NCBI RefSeq assembly: GCF_020360975.1
Contig: NW_025408668.1
Coordinates: 8,184,001 to 8,248,000, forward strand
DNA length: 64,000 nucleotides
Reading direction: 5' to 3'
From: Hirsutella rhossiliensis
Lineage: Eukaryota > Ascomycota > Sordariomycetes > Hypocreales > Ophiocordycipitaceae
A program made the position numbers and the translations under genes. Below, piece after piece: positions 33,169-45,082 of the stretch. The notes below the pieces were generated by a model. That model was given only the letters and a program-made list of their open reading frames with translations, ran no database searches and had not been told where the DNA came from. How positions within the stretch are numbered: the stretch's first letter is position 1; each line of letters starts with the position of its first letter.

Positions 33169-33937
33169 TCACGGAGCCTTTTCAAACAACTCCATTATAG
33201 GTTTCGCCGCCTGCGGTATTCGTGTTAAACGGCATGTCAGCGAAGGGGTAGACCTCGAGGGTAGGGGAGCACGCACATCGATGAACTTTTCAAGATCTTG
33301 ATCCAGGTTGGCGAGATCGTCTTTGCGACGCTTGTTGTCGGCAATCAACTTCTGCTTGCGTTTCAGGAGCTCCTGTCTCTGTTGCTCCAACGCCTCGCGT
33401 TCCGCGCGCTCGTGGTCGATGCGGGCAACCATGAGCTCGTTCTCGTCATTGTCGACATGCTCAGGATGTTGAGCGAGGAATTCCTCGACCGGGATGAGAG
33501 GAAGTTGAGTGTACTTGTGGCTGGAGAATGGGTCAGCTCTCACGCTCAACCGCGGCTTCAAGACTTGACACGAGGGTGGCGGCAGCGTACTCGTAAGACT
33601 CGCAGGCCGAGATCTCGCCCTGGAGGTGGTGCTGCTCGTAGTAGAGGTTTTGCAGCTGCAGATGCAGGCGGTCGACCTCCTGGCGGGCCTCCAAGGTGAC
33701 GGCTTTGGTCTCGCGCGCCGAGATGCAAGCTGTGCGATGTAGACCACGCAGATGCGAGATGCTCGTGAGGAGGTGCTTTTGTTGCTTTGCGATTTCAGCC
33801 TGGAGCTCGGCGGATGGCCGGCCTTCCCTGGCCTGGTCAGTAAGGCTGAGTAGTGCCTGCGCCTGGTCGCGAGCCTGGTCCGAGACTTGAAGAACAGCGG
33901 TGAGTGTCGAGTCGTTGACAATCTTGTTGACGGCCAT
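33169..33937 (-). CDS. THO complex subunit, THOC5/FMIP family
   Basis: 210-residue fungal THOC5-like protein; in metazoa THOC5 is part of the THO/TREX complex that couples transcription to mRNA export. Exons are 33937-33591, 33520-33277 and 33210-33169. The first join (SYD then HKYTQLPLIPVEEFL) recreates the diagnostic family segment in which a Leu-Pro-Leu-Ile-Pro motif is followed by FLAQHPEHV. The rest is predicted coiled coil: TDQAREGRPSAELQAEIAKQ, then LQNLYYEQHHLQGEISACE, and the C-terminal ERAEREALEQQRQELLKRKQ. The last exon encodes only AAKPIMELFEKAP. It is transcribed divergently from the PAQR gene, 922 bases away. The short size agrees with fungal members, which lack the long C-terminal half of human THOC5. 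Confidence 0.82.
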
Positions 33938-34859
33938 GGCTGGCAAGGCGGGTTGATGGGCACGAAGTTGTCGGGCTGCCTTGTCCGCGTCGAGGGGACT
34001 AAGACGGCAGCGCAGGCGGGACTCGCAGGTTGAAAGGACCGACGAGAGCGAGGAGCTTTGCGACAAGAGCAGGTACCGACAATAGCAGCAGCGGAGAGTG
34101 GAGATTGGTGCCTGGATACTTAGGTAAGCACATGGAGTCTCCCCCAGTGGAGTCTGTCCCAGTGGCCTTAGCTCATGCCTGACGTGCGAGATTAGGCGGG
34201 CACATGATCTAACGGGCATGAAATGTGCGGAGTGAGACGCACGTTCTCGAGTGCCCAACACTATCGCTTGGCAGGTATACCGTACATGGCAGGCTCATGT
34301 ACGCCGAGGACTGGATGCAACGGGCGATAGCGGCGGCATCTCTGGCCAAACGGAGACGTCGAAATCGTTTCCGGAAACATCAAGCGAGCGGCAAATTTGG
34401 GCCTCCAAAGCTTATCGGCTTATCCACCAGCACCGTTGGCGGAACAGGTGGTAGCTGGTACTCAGAAACCGATAGGAAACCAACCGCCTGTCCTTGCTGG
34501 CCCGGCAGGTGGGATCCCCGCCGTCTTTCGCAGCAAGACAGTCGGGACAACAAGAGCATCTTTCTCTCGTCCGTCCATCTCCTACAAACACGCTGTACCT
34601 TACCTACGCCGTCGCGCATCCGATCGTGCTTCGCTGATAAGCATCGCTGCGGCTGAAAAGCGAAAGAAGCGACGGCCGACGCCTGCGCCCCCACCAATCA
34701 ACGGTGGCCCGTCTCCAACGGCAGAACTGTTCCGCCACCTCGGCGCCAGGCCAACCTTCAAAGGCCTCATCTGCCCTTGCGCTCGCTGCTTTCTCCGACT
34801 GTGCCTCATGTCGGCCATCATCTGCTAGTCTAACCTGGGCGGAGAGACAATAGCCTACA
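33938..34859. other. Divergent intergenic region
   Basis: Shared upstream region of the THOC5-like and PAQR genes. Short shadow ORFs only. Confidence 0.4.
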
Positions 34860-36416
34860 ATGCTGCTGCGTGGCAGAACCTCATACGTCATGGGCGACGT
34901 GACGACCCTCACGTCCGCTTGCGGCTGCCAACCGCGCGACGATGATGACCTGGCCATGGCCTCGGGATCAAACCTCAGTCGCGGAGCAGATGCGGTTCCG
35001 CGGCGTCGACATTCCTTTTTCCTACCGCGGAGGAAGTCTATCGTTGAAACCATCATGGAAGGCGAAGAAGGACTCCTACTCAAGGTCGATTTATTTCTCT
35101 CCGAGCTGGAGAGGCGGCTCGACTTCATCGAAAGCTATGGCGATCTGGGAAAGGACTACAGCTTTTCACGAGCTTTCTCGACCCTTCAAGCCGTCCGCAC
35201 CCGCTGCTCCCAGGCGTCCGAAGAGGTCATTGGCGCCGGCCGACGGAGGTTGCATGTCATGGTCGAAACCCTCGAGGCGCGCTACCAGGAGACACTGGCA
35301 GCCACCGAATCGCTCCACGAAAAGGCCCGCGTGGGCATTGATCTTCTCGAGGAGATGCTGTCCGAGTTTGAGGTCCGAGCCTACAAGCTGCGAGAACAAG
35401 GCCTTGCCAACGCTGCCACCGCAGCCGAGGCTTTCATGGATGAGGGCCGGCGAGTCGCAAACGAGGGCATCGAGCGAGCCAGGGGGGTTGTGGATGAAGG
35501 CATCGAGCGTGCCAAGCGAGCCGCCTTGTCGCTTGAGGAGCACATCCAGCACGCCGTCGACCTGGCGAGAGAGCGTCGCCTCCTCCTCTACGATGACCTG
35601 CCCATGCCGTGGCGCAACAACCCCCACATCCTCAAGGGCTACCGCTTCACTGAGACCAAGCTCGAATGCGTGCGGTCCATGTTTGACATTTCCAACGAGT
35701 CCTTCAACATCTGGTCTCATGCGATTGGCCTTGTCCTGGTTCTCGCCGTCGCCTTTTACTTCTACCCCAGCAGCGCCAACTTTGGCCTGAGCTCCACCAG
35801 CGATGTCCTGGTGGCGGCAGTCTTCTTTGTCACCGCCTGCCTGACTTTGGTCTGCTCCATCGTATGGCACACCATGAATGCCGTCGCAGACGTGAATGTC
35901 ATTTCCATCTTTGCCTGCGTCGACTACACAGGTATTTCCTTACTGATTGCAGCTTCCATCCTGACAACCGAATACACGGCCTTCTATTGCGATCCTGTGA
36001 GCCGATGGACCTATATGACACTCACCGCGCTCCTGGGCGTTGGCGGCGTCGCCCTGCCCTGGCACCCGACCTTCAATGGCGCCGACATGGCCTGGGTCAG
36101 GGTCGCATTTTACGTCGGCCTTGTCCTGACCGGGTCCATGCCCATCCTGCAGCTCTACTTGACGCACGGGTCCGACTTCGTCATCAACTTCTACTCGCCC
36201 ATCTCAAAGTCCCTTTTAGTCTACTTCGGAGGAGCAATCGTCTACGGAAGCAAGATCCCCGAGAGATGGTTCCCCGGCGTATTCGACTACATTGGGGGAA
36301 GTCACAACCTTTGGCATGCGGCCGTGCTAGGCGGCATTCTGTTTCACTACACGGCTATGCAGCAATTCTTTTCCAACGCTTTTCGCCGCTTCGAGGGCGG
36401 CTGCCCTGCCTCCTAA
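34860..36416 (+). CDS. IZH3: PAQR/hemolysin III family receptor (IZH3-like)
   Basis: Intronless 518-residue membrane protein of the progestin/adipoQ receptor family; yeast IZH proteins affect zinc and lipid homeostasis. Residues 1 to about 245 form a long soluble N-region, mostly helical with repeated VANEGIERARG/VVDEGIERAKR units (about 195-225), as in yeast IZH3. Seven hydrophobic segments follow from about residue 285. The family signature is complete: PWRNNPHILKGYRF, NESFNIWSHAIGL before TM1, CSIVWHTM with the TM2 His, VDYTGISLL in TM3, and PERWFPGVFDYIGGSHNLWH with the two C-terminal His of the putative Zn site. The listed start is the first Met of the open frame; Met at 34890 is possible. 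The 3' end faces BUB2. Confidence 0.92.
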   Translation: MLLRGRTSYVMGDVTTLTSACGCQPRDDDDLAMASGSNLSRGADAVPRRRHSFFLPRRKSIVETIMEGEEGLLLKVDLFLSELERRLDFIESYGDLGKDYSFSRAFSTLQAVRTRCSQASEEVIGAGRRRLHVMVETLEARYQETLAATESLHEKARVGIDLLEEMLSEFEVRAYKLREQGLANAATAAEAFMDEGRRVANEGIERARGVVDEGIERAKRAALSLEEHIQHAVDLARERRLLLYDDLPMPWRNNPHILKGYRFTETKLECVRSMFDISNESFNIWSHAIGLVLVLAVAFYFYPSSANFGLSSTSDVLVAAVFFVTACLTLVCSIVWHTMNAVADVNVISIFACVDYTGISLLIAASILTTEYTAFYCDPVSRWTYMTLTALLGVGGVALPWHPTFNGADMAWVRVAFYVGLVLTGSMPILQLYLTHGSDFVINFYSPISKSLLVYFGGAIVYGSKIPERWFPGVFDYIGGSHNLWHAAVLGGILFHYTAMQQFFSNAFRRFEGGCPAS

Positions 36417-37261
36417 GGATCGAACAACCGCACTGCTTGATGCAGTCTTCATTTCACGGCGAGCAACATTCCGTCCCTCGTCTACAGTCTCCTTTGTCTT
36501 TTTGCTCCTTTACTTTTCTGTTTCTTTATCAAGATTCAAGAGGGCACGTGCATGGAGAGCCGAGTGACCGCGCTGTCTTCGCGGCTCAACAGCTTGGGGT
36601 CTTTGGCTGTTGTTGTCTTCGAAGCTAGGTTGGGTTTAGAAAGAAGATCAGCAATGACGGAAGCTGCAGGCATTGAGGAGCCACATAAGTGAGGACAAGG
36701 GCATTTTGTGCCGTCATGCCAGCTGGGGCACATGAACGGTAGACACTGTTGGAGACGGTTCCACGGAGAGGATACAATGTGGGTGCTGCATGAAGAAGCC
36801 TCCTTTCCTTCGGCATCGATACACCGGCGTTTTTCTTGGCCTTTTTTACAACTTTCTTGTATATATGGGAGCTTGCCAGACAGCCATGCAGGGTTCAATT
36901 AACTACCAGTGAGTATTATGAATCAAGGAGCGGATCAGTCGTGCACAAATGGCACGCCGTCCATGTTTCCAGTATCATCACATTGCTCGGTGCGTCGTTC
37001 CTCGTTAAATCCTCTAGTATACAGAGTTCTCTTCGTCTTTGGGTCGTCAAGAAGCGGCGCGTCCTCTTGACGCGACGGACAGGGAGACGTGACCCTTATC
37101 CGTCGTCCCCTGGGCCTGGCACGGCGGAGGCGGACTGGCGCACAGAAACACATTCGTCATCGTAAAATTCATAGCAGTTCGTGCCGAGTCGAGGCGCAGC
37201 GGCTGCCCATGCCGCCTCTCGCTCGGGTGTACAGCAACAGCGAAGCTCGCCATTGCGGTGA
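36417..37261. other. Convergent 3' intergenic region
   Basis: 845 bases between the ends of the PAQR and BUB2 genes; no gene recognised. Confidence 0.4.
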
Positions 37262-38813
37262 CTATAGCGCGTGTGAGACAATCTCGGCGTACACATCATC
37301 GGGTATCTTCTTGATGATGCCGATGGTGACGTTCTTGATGAGATCAGCGTGCAGCTGCGGAAACGAGCGAAGCACTTTGTTGGGACTGGGGCATGGTCAG
37401 TACATGCTGCCAGAGACACTATACGCGAGCAAAAGTTAGGGACTTACCTAGGAGACTGGAGGATCTGGGACCTCATGATGGTTAGCTGGGCGACGATGCA
37501 GACAATGTTCAAGTGCGGCCCGTAGGCAAACAAAAAGTCCCACAGCCGCAGGACCTCGGGTAGGGGCGGCGTGCAGGCACAGAGGGTCAGGACGGAGGGG
37601 AAGGCGTAGATTTCGGCCGAGAGGCCCTTGGCTGTCAGGTACATGCTGAGCTTGGGGTCGACAATGGCCAGGACCTTGTCGACGAGGGCGAGGCCACGGT
37701 GGACGCCGTCCATGGCTCCTCGAATGTAGGCTGGGCATTCGCGAGTGAGGAGGGAGTGGAAGGCGACAAAGGCCTCTGCTTCGCTGCGCGCAGCGTAGAG
37801 GAACGGCGCGGCAAGGACGTTCATGCCCTGGACGTAGGTGCCTGGCTCCGGGCCGGCACTGGATTCTGCGGGGGGGGGACGTCTGGTCAGCTGTGCGAGG
37901 GGATGAAAGCCGGCGCGTCGGCGGGGCGGCGTATGATTCAAAGGACGCATACTTGCTTGGGAATGGCCCGAGACGCTGCCGACGAGGCTGTCGCGGGGAT
38001 GCGACGACTGCCGACTGCTGGGGCGGCTCTGGCGCTGATCCTCCTTGGCGTCGTGCAGCTGCCAGGCGATGGCGTTTAGGAGGCGGATCAGGCTGGCCTC
38101 GCTGACGCGGCGGCGGAACAAGGGGTCGGTGGTGAGAGTGCGAAAGGTATCGTTGCGGATTTTGGAGTAGGCGGGCGAGGCACCGCGGTGGATAAGGGAG
38201 AGGTAGTCATCGGTGGACATGATGGGAGCGTCGAGGAGCACCAGCCAGACGTATATCCGCAGCGTCGACTAGAAGGACGAGAATCAGCGTCAACCGTCTC
38301 TCTCTACCCAGACACAGGAAGAGGAAGGCTCACCATTCCATCTTCGGCACTCTTGATGCCTTCGTCAACCACCTTCCATCTTGCGCTCTCGAGGGCACCG
38401 GGGAAATCGTCGTCGTTGGGCCCTTCGCGAATGATTTGCTGGAGGGAAAGGTGGCCGTGGGAGAAGACGGGCTTCTTGACGTTTGCTCTCTTGGCGACGG
38501 CGACGGGGTTGATGTCATGATGGCCGAGGGGGGAGGAAGCATCGCTGTATGCGCGGCTGCGGTGGGGCGAGTGGTTGGCCGGGTCCCTGGTCGGGGAGAC
38601 GTGGCGGTGGAGGTCGCGGCGCTGCTGCGAGATGAGAGAGGGCGGGTTGGTGGCAACGCGCGAGGCGCCGAGGCTATGGGCGGACTGAAGTCTTCGCAGG
38701 GCGCGATGGGTGCGCGGCGACGGAGGGGCCTGGAGCTCGGTGCCGGCTGGGTGGAGGGGAGGGTGCAGCGGCGACGACGAGGGCGAGGGCGATGGTCTGG
38801 ATGGGCTAGGCAT
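37262..38813 (-). CDS. BUB2: Mitotic-exit TBC GTPase-activating protein BUB2/Cdc16
   Basis: 445-residue TBC-domain protein; with BFA1/Byr4 it is the GAP for the small GTPase Tem1/Spg1 at spindle poles and restrains mitotic exit and septation. Exons: 38813-38334, 38268-37953, 37865-37448 and 37385-37262, ending in TAG. The first 100 residues are a Ser/Pro/Arg-rich, probably disordered extension. The catalytic elements follow: HLSQL-like helix (HGHLSLQQIIREG), RIYVWLVLL, the Arg finger IRNDTFRT, the Gln finger in GTYVQGMNVLAAPF, and LRLWDFLFAYG near the end. The third intron acceptor follows a C8 run, and its branch site is GCTGACC. The gene is divergent from the sulfate permease gene. Confidence 0.88.
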
Positions 38814-39915
38814 GGTTGCGCGCGGGGGCGAGGGGGCGCGGTAGGGGGAGGAGGCCTCGGGGTGCTGGCATTGCCGGCAGGTTTGGGAGGACGAAGCAGT
38901 TGGCGACGAGAGTTGATGAAGGGGAGGCTGGATAAAGTGGTGGCGTTGGGGGCAGAAGTGGTAGCGGCAAAGTTACTAGGTAGGTAGGTAGGTATTAACA
39001 TAGTGTCTTATCCGTTGTAGTTGGTTGCCAAAAGATTCATGAAAAACCAAAAAAAAAAGGTCGGCACGGAGCTTATACTCAGTGGCATCGTGGTTACCAC
39101 TGAATTTATTATCAACCACCTAAAGCTACGAATGCCAGAGTGCTGCTTGGATCGTATCCAAGCAAGGCGTTATAACACGGCGCCGTTTGTGCTGTAGCCT
39201 GTAGCTACTTCGCACGCGGGCAAACTGCCTAAATAGCGGCGCGTCGGTTTCGCGTGCTAGTGAGCGTGTTTTCAAGCACAGTGCGACACACAGTATCTGG
39301 TTGGATGTAATGGTACTCTGTAATGCCACCCAAATTGTGCCTGTCCTGCAAGTTAGTTAGTACGGGGTACAGTGTTCAGAAGGGTTGTACCGTAATTAGA
39401 TAGTGGCGGCACATCGGCAATGGAAAATGCCGACGCCGACGCCGCCGCCATGCGGCTCATCTTCTGACGCCGTCACCTGCCCCCGCAGGCGAGACAAGAC
39501 ATGATTGACCACCATTCCCCCCATCCAGCCTTTACCATGGGCATCGCGGCTCCCAGAATGCGCCAAGATCCAAATCTGGAGCTCGAGGCCAACGGGGCTG
39601 AGCTGCTGAAGACTGCTGAAGACTGCCAACGATTTATAATCATGGCCGGCCACCCTCCGCGCCCGTTTCCCAGCGGCTTTTGGGCGCTTAGCGCTGTTGC
39701 TTCACTGCACGGGACCCGCCCGAGGCTTCCATCGCCGACCGTCGAGCTCCAACGCCGTCTTTACACCTCGACGTGTCCTTGACATGTGTGGCAACCTCGC
39801 AACCCGATCTTCCTCTTCCCCTTGCGCCTGTCGTCTCATGTCACCCTCTTCCTCGCAAGGCCATGGATTAGCAGGATGAGATATCCGCATCTCCCTCTCC
39901 TTCTCACCTCCATCC
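38814..39915. other. Divergent intergenic region
   Basis: 1.1 kb between BUB2 and the sulfate permease gene. A TAGG tetranucleotide run (four units) lies at about 38978-38996 and an A9 run at about 39050. Short ORFs look like shadows or chance. Sulfur-regulator sites may be present but I could not identify a clear one. Confidence 0.4.
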
Positions 39916-42455
39916 ATGCCGCCTCTCACGACAATGGTCGGCCATGCGCTGGCCAAGCTCCTCGGAATCAAGCTCCAAGACCCACGCCAAGACGCCGGAG
40001 ACCTTGTTACTAGAGGCGAGTCCGTCCTCTCGGCAGGCAGCCGCGACAGCTTTGTCGAAGGTCCTCCGACCACCTCCGAGTGGCTCAACGCCCAGATCCC
40101 TTCGCCCGGCGCCGCCGCCCGATATGCCAAGTCCCTTTTTCCTTTTCTCCCCTGGATTCGCCACTACAACCTCCAGTGGCTTGCCGGCGATGTCGTCGCG
40201 GGAATGACCATTGGTGCCGTCGTCGTCCCTCAGGGCATGGCCTACGCATCCCTGGCCAAGCTCGAGCCTCAGTTTGGCCTGTACTCGTCCTTCATGGGTG
40301 TCATCCTCTATTGGATATTCGGCACTTCCAAGGACATCTCCATAGGGCCCGTTGCCGTCTTGTCTACCGTTGTCGGCTCCGTCGTTGACGACGTCACCTC
40401 GCGTCCCGACGCCAAGGATATCCCGCCTCATGTCATTGCCTCGGCCCTATCCGTTATTGCCGGTTGTGTTGTGCTCGCCATCGGTCTTCTCCGCTGCGGC
40501 TGGATCGTCGATCTCATCTCCATCACCTCCTTGTCTGCCTTCATGACGGGCTCCGCCATCACAATCGCCGTCAGTCAACTCCCGGCCCTCCTCGGTGTCA
40601 CCGGCTTCTCCAACCGGGATCCGCCCTACAAGGTCGTCATCAACACGCTCAAGCACCTGCCCCACGCCAGGCTCGATGCTGTCATGGGCCTCACCGCCCT
40701 CTTTGCCCTCTATCTCGTGCGGTACGGTCTAGCCAAGGCAGCGGAGAGGTATCCCAGGCAGAGGCGCGCTATTTTCTTTGTCAACACCATGCGCACCGTC
40801 GTCGTCATAGTGCTCTATACCTTGGTCAGCTGGCTGGTCAACATGCACAGAAGAGACAACCCGGCATTCCGTCTTCTGGGAACCGTGCCAAAGGGTAAGC
40901 GCCTTCTTCCCTCGAGCTGCCGAGTTTAACCGTCCCGTGTCCAGGCTTTCGCCACGCCGGCGTTCCCCAGTTGCAGAGCAATGTTGTTTCCCACTTTGGC
41001 TCCCACCTTCCGGCAACTGTTATTGTGATGCTGGTCGAGCACATTGCCATTTCCAAGTCGTTTGGCAGAGTAAATGACTATAGCATTGACCCTTCCCAGG
41101 AAATGGTAGCCATCGGCGTCACCAACATGTTGGGCCCGTTTCTCGGCGCCTATCCGTCGACCGGGTCCTTTAGCCGGACGGCCGTAAACTCCAAGGCGGG
41201 CGTGCGAACACCGGCCGGGGGTCTAGTGTCCGGTCTTGTCGTTCTTCTGGCCACGTACCTCCTCACCGCCGTCTTCTTCTATATCCCGAACGCCACACTC
41301 TCGGCCGTCATCATTCACGCCGTCGGTGATCTGATAACCCCGCCAAACACAGTCTACCAGTTCTGGAGAGTCTCTCCGCTAGAAGTCTTTGTCTTCTTTG
41401 TCGGTGTTTTGGTCAGTATTTTCGTCGATATTGAAGACGGCCTGTACGCGACAGTCGGCATATCGGCCGCCATTCTCATTTATCGGATTCTAAAGGCGCG
41501 CGGACGATTCCTTGGAAAAGTTCGGGTGCACTCTGTTCTAGGAGACCATGTCATCGGCGACGACCCAAAGAAGCCCGTCGGCGAATACGGAACGTTTGAG
41601 GAGCCGGTGAATAACGCGGCGCGAAACGTCTTCTTGCCACTTGACCATGAAGACGGTTCCAACCCCGAGGTTGAAGTTGATAATCCATATCCCGGCATAT
41701 TTATATATCGATTCTTTGAGGGGTTCAACTATCCCAACGCAAACTTCTCGCTCGACTACTTGACAGATTTCATCATCGCGCGCACTTGCCGCACAAGCCC
41801 AGAGAGGTTTGAACGGGCAGGGGACAGGCCCTGGAACAACCCTGGGCCTCGCAAGACGTCAAAATCTCGGGCAGACTCTGACGTCAACGACCGGCCGACG
41901 CTCAAGGCCATTATCCTGGACTTTAGCTCCGTCAACAACGTCGACATTACGTCAGTGCAGCGTCTAATCGATGTACGGAATCAGCTCGACCAGTACGCGT
42001 CGCCAGACGTTGTGGATTGGCACATAGCTTGCATAAACAACCGGTGGACGAAACGGGCCCTCGTTGCGGGAGGCTTCGGCGTGCCCACCGGGGTAGGGGA
42101 CGGGACTCAGCACCGGTGGAAGTCGATTTTCAGCGTAGCGGAGATTGGGGGACGGGACTCTGCGGCGGCTGTGGCAGAGGAAAACGCCAACGCGCGACAG
42201 CTCAGCGGCCCGCCGCAGTGGACTGACGACGAGCAAATGGGCAAAGAGGGCGAGTGGACGGATTTTGCAGGTTCTGCGACGGCTGCTGGGGAGAAGGCGA
42301 CCAAGATGCTGAAGCAGAGGCGAACGGGTGCAGCCGTCCACGGCCTGGATATGCCCCTGTTTCATGTGGACCTGACGAGCGCCGTGCAGAGCGCCATTGC
42401 GAATGTCGAGGCGAGGCACGAGTTTCGGGAAGCCCTGGAAGCCGAGGGTAATTAG
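39916..42455 (+). CDS. Sulfate permease (SulP/SLC26 family)
   Basis: 829-residue plasma-membrane sulfate transporter like yeast SUL1/SUL2 and Neurospora CYS-14. Exons are 39916-40894 and 40945-42455; the 50-nt intron is very short and its join gives TVPKGFRHAGVP. The SulP signature PQGMAYASLAKLEPQFGLYS is at about residues 98-117, followed by about a dozen membrane helices (for example VIASALSVIAGCVVLAIGLL, ATVIVMLVEHIAISKSFG, AVFFYIPNATLSAVIIHAVG). A cytosolic STAS domain with AIILDFSSVNNVDITSVQRL lies at about 655-800 and is interrupted by a variable insert. The following WLM gene is in tandem, 407 bases away, but there is no sign of co-regulation. A second Met at 39934 could be the start. 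Confidence 0.93.
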
Positions 42456-42862
42456 ACGAGCACCTTGAGAGGGGTGAAGCTGCAAGGCGGTAACGACGAG
42501 ATTCGAAGGAGTCACGGCATATACATCAGCATTGGTTGCTTGGTGCTCGTAGACTTATGGCATGAGAATATCATGTTGCAAATGCGTGGGGTTTGATAAG
42601 AGAACTGAAGCCTGCATTTGGTCATGTTGGCTTTGGCTGGAATAGAGTGGCTTGGCCCAAGTCACATGATCTCGTGTTCGTCCCTGGCACGCCAATCCAC
42701 GTCTCCCCGCGCTACGCTTCTACGTCTTCCAACGCCCGCTTTGCATCACCCGATGTGATAGAGACCAACAGTCTTGCAGGATTCTTGGGATCTTTCATCC
42801 CCTGTACGAACCGTGTACGACAGTGCGCCAATAGGAGGAAAGTGACTTGGATTGCAGTCGTC

Positions 42863-44359
42863 ATGCCCTGGGGCATCCAGCGCCTCAATGCAAGGAAATC
42901 ACAGCCAAACCCGAATATTGTCTTCATCAAGCCACTGGCGGGACCGAGCGAAAATGTTGCGCAAGGGTTTTTGGAACGGATCGCAGCACAATGTGGTAAG
43001 TCCTCGTTGCAAGCAGCGCGGCCGGCCGCTCACTGTTCTCCCCCAGTCCCCGTCATGCGCAAGCACCAGCTCTACGTCATGTCGCTCGAGGAGTACGAAC
43101 CCAACCACGAATTCGTTGGCCGCAACTTCAACGCCGGCGAGGTGATCCAGCTCGTCCTCAAATCCCCCCATACCGGGCACTGGCTACCTTTTGAGTACGT
43201 CCAGATGGTCATGATGCACGAGCTAGCGCATTGCAAGCAGATGAACCACTCGCGCGCCTTCTGGGCCGTCCGCAACGGCTATGCGGCGGAGATGCACAAG
43301 CTCTGGACCGAGGGCTACGCGGGCGAAGGCATCTGGGGCCGGGGAGCGAACCTGAGGACAGGCGAGTGGGAGAGGGATACGATCAAGGCAGACGAGGTGC
43401 TGCCCGAGCACCTATGCGGCGGCACGTTTAGGACGAGGGGGAGGAAGAGGAAGAGGAAGCCGGTATTGACGTATCAGGAGAGGAAAGAAAGGAGGATACG
43501 CAAAAGATTCGGCGAAAGCGGAGTGGCTCTGGGCGCAGACGAAGAGACGAAGGTCAAGCTGGAGCAAGGCAAGAGGACCAAGGCCAAGCCGAGAGTCGCC
43601 AACAGTGACCGAGGCCGGCAACTACGCGCAGCCGCGGCGCTGGCACGCTTTGAGAAGCCCAAAGAAGAGACAGCCAGCATTATCAAAGACGACGACGACA
43701 CTGGGAGCGACAGCGAGGATGGGGACGAAAACGCCCAAGATGTCGACTCCAAAGACGCCGTTGATGTCGACGGACGCCCCCTGGTGGACAGCAAGGGCAG
43801 GGGAATGGTCAGGGTGTGTGAGGACGAGGACACCAACGATGTCGATGCCCGAGGCGAGCTCGACGAGCTGAGGGACGTCTTTCGAAAAGGCAGGATAAAG
43901 AGGGAGTCGCCAGGAGCAGTGCGGCGGTCCAAGGGGGTGGTCGAGGACAGCAACGACGCTCGTGGCAGACAAGGTCGACGGAACAGGCTGGTCGAGTCGA
44001 AGCCAAGACCACGGACAGGGGTCAAGAGCGAGGCTACCGAGGACTCGGTAGAAGTGTTGGATGCCGCTCCCGCAGCCCCACCGGATGCTCGGACTCGAGC
44101 CAAGACGAGCCAAAGGCCGAGCCCGACAGTCGAGGGTCGCGGAGACACGACGACATGCCCTGCGTGCTCGTTTGTCAACGTCGGGCCGGCTGCCACGTGC
44201 GGAGTGTGCGCCAACGTGCTGGATACGACCAAGACGGGTGGGACATGGCGATGCGGCAACACGGCGTGTACGAGCAGCTCGTACGCTAATTCTGGCGACT
44301 GCGGGGTGTGCGGGCTATGCGGACAGAGGCGCGGGGAGGGGATACGGGCAAAACGCTGA
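42863..44359 (+). CDS. WSS1: WLM-domain metalloprotease (WSS1/SPRTN-like)
   Basis: 481-residue protein of the Wss1-like metalloprotease (WLM) family, which in yeast removes DNA-protein crosslinks with Cdc48 and SUMO. Exons are 42863-42995 and 43047-44359. The zinc-protease motif HELAHCKQMNH has the three His at about 102, 106 and 112 and the catalytic Glu103. Upstream, FNAGEVIQLVLKSP and NHEFVGRNFN fit the WLM fold. The middle is a basic stretch (TRGRKRKRKP) followed by an acidic, disordered segment. The C-terminus carries two Cys4 zinc fingers of RanBP2 type (CPACSFVNVGPAATCGVC; WRCGNTACTSSSYAN to CGLC). SUMO-interacting motifs were not resolved. An upstream open frame from 42593 exists, but Met 42863 begins the conserved part. 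Confidence 0.85.
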   Translation: MPWGIQRLNARKSQPNPNIVFIKPLAGPSENVAQGFLERIAAQCGKSSLQAARPAAHCSPPVPVMRKHQLYVMSLEEYEPNHEFVGRNFNAGEVIQLVLKSPHTGHWLPFEYVQMVMMHELAHCKQMNHSRAFWAVRNGYAAEMHKLWTEGYAGEGIWGRGANLRTGEWERDTIKADEVLPEHLCGGTFRTRGRKRKRKPVLTYQERKERRIRKRFGESGVALGADEETKVKLEQGKRTKAKPRVANSDRGRQLRAAAALARFEKPKEETASIIKDDDDTGSDSEDGDENAQDVDSKDAVDVDGRPLVDSKGRGMVRVCEDEDTNDVDARGELDELRDVFRKGRIKRESPGAVRRSKGVVEDSNDARGRQGRRNRLVESKPRPRTGVKSEATEDSVEVLDAAPAAPPDARTRAKTSQRPSPTVEGRGDTTTCPACSFVNVGPAATCGVCANVLDTTKTGGTWRCGNTACTSSSYANSGDCGVCGLCGQRRGEGIRAKR

Positions 44360-44790
44360 AGCTGAAGAGGCTTCATTTGCGGAGAGGCTTCATTTGCGCA
44401 TGAGGAGGTGGAGCCGCCATTGCACGGCTAGGATGGGCTGCACACATACGACAGCAGGACCCTTGGCTCGCGAATCTTGCGGAATGGGGGTATCTGCTCG
44501 GCAGTGTATAGTATAGGTGCAGCTTGGGGCGTGGGCACACCGGCTACCACGGCGCTCGAGGGATGCTGCCTGGCACCCGATTCGCCCCCTGGGATCAGCA
44601 TGGCCCCGAGGGTAGCAATGTCGTGCATGGGAGATGAAGGGTGATTGGATGACGGACCTGGCAAAAGGCGCCGAGACGACGACGACGGTCGGCACTGCTG
44701 CATGTGCAGTACTGTACTGTAAAGGTTGGTAGGGCCAACGCATCGTCGTGTGTCGGTTGGTGTCAAAGCGTGTCAAAGTGTGTAAGTGAA

Positions 44791-44792
<2 letters not shown>

Positions 44793-44831
<39 letters not shown>
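44793..44831 (+). repeat. (CA)n microsatellite
   Basis: About 19 CA units in intergenic DNA. Confidence 0.97.
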
Positions 44832-44835
<4 letters not shown>

Positions 44836-45052
44836 GCTCTCGCAAGGGTTCGGTGGACAAATGACGCTTGGCTGGAAGCAGATGCGGGGGGAGGCATTAG
44901 CGACTCTGGTTGGACCTTGTTCAGGCGTCGTCGTTGGCAGGCGATGACGATGGATGGATGGGCGGGCAATGGAGATGGCCGTTTCCGCCGGTGGAAAGTA
45001 ACCTGGAGGGCATTTACCGCATTTACCCCGCAGATTGATCAATGTACGTAAT

Positions 45053-45082
45053 GTACAGTACCGGTACAGTACCGGTACAGTG
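45053..45082 (+). repeat. 11-base tandem repeat GTACAGTACCG
   Basis: Two perfect 11-base copies plus a partial third. Each unit is nearly palindromic around CAGTAC/GTACCG, so the array can form hairpins. Related GTACAGTAC or TACTGTACAG sequences occur at 21869, 28348, 30614, 44707, 59251 and 62750. Confidence 0.85.
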
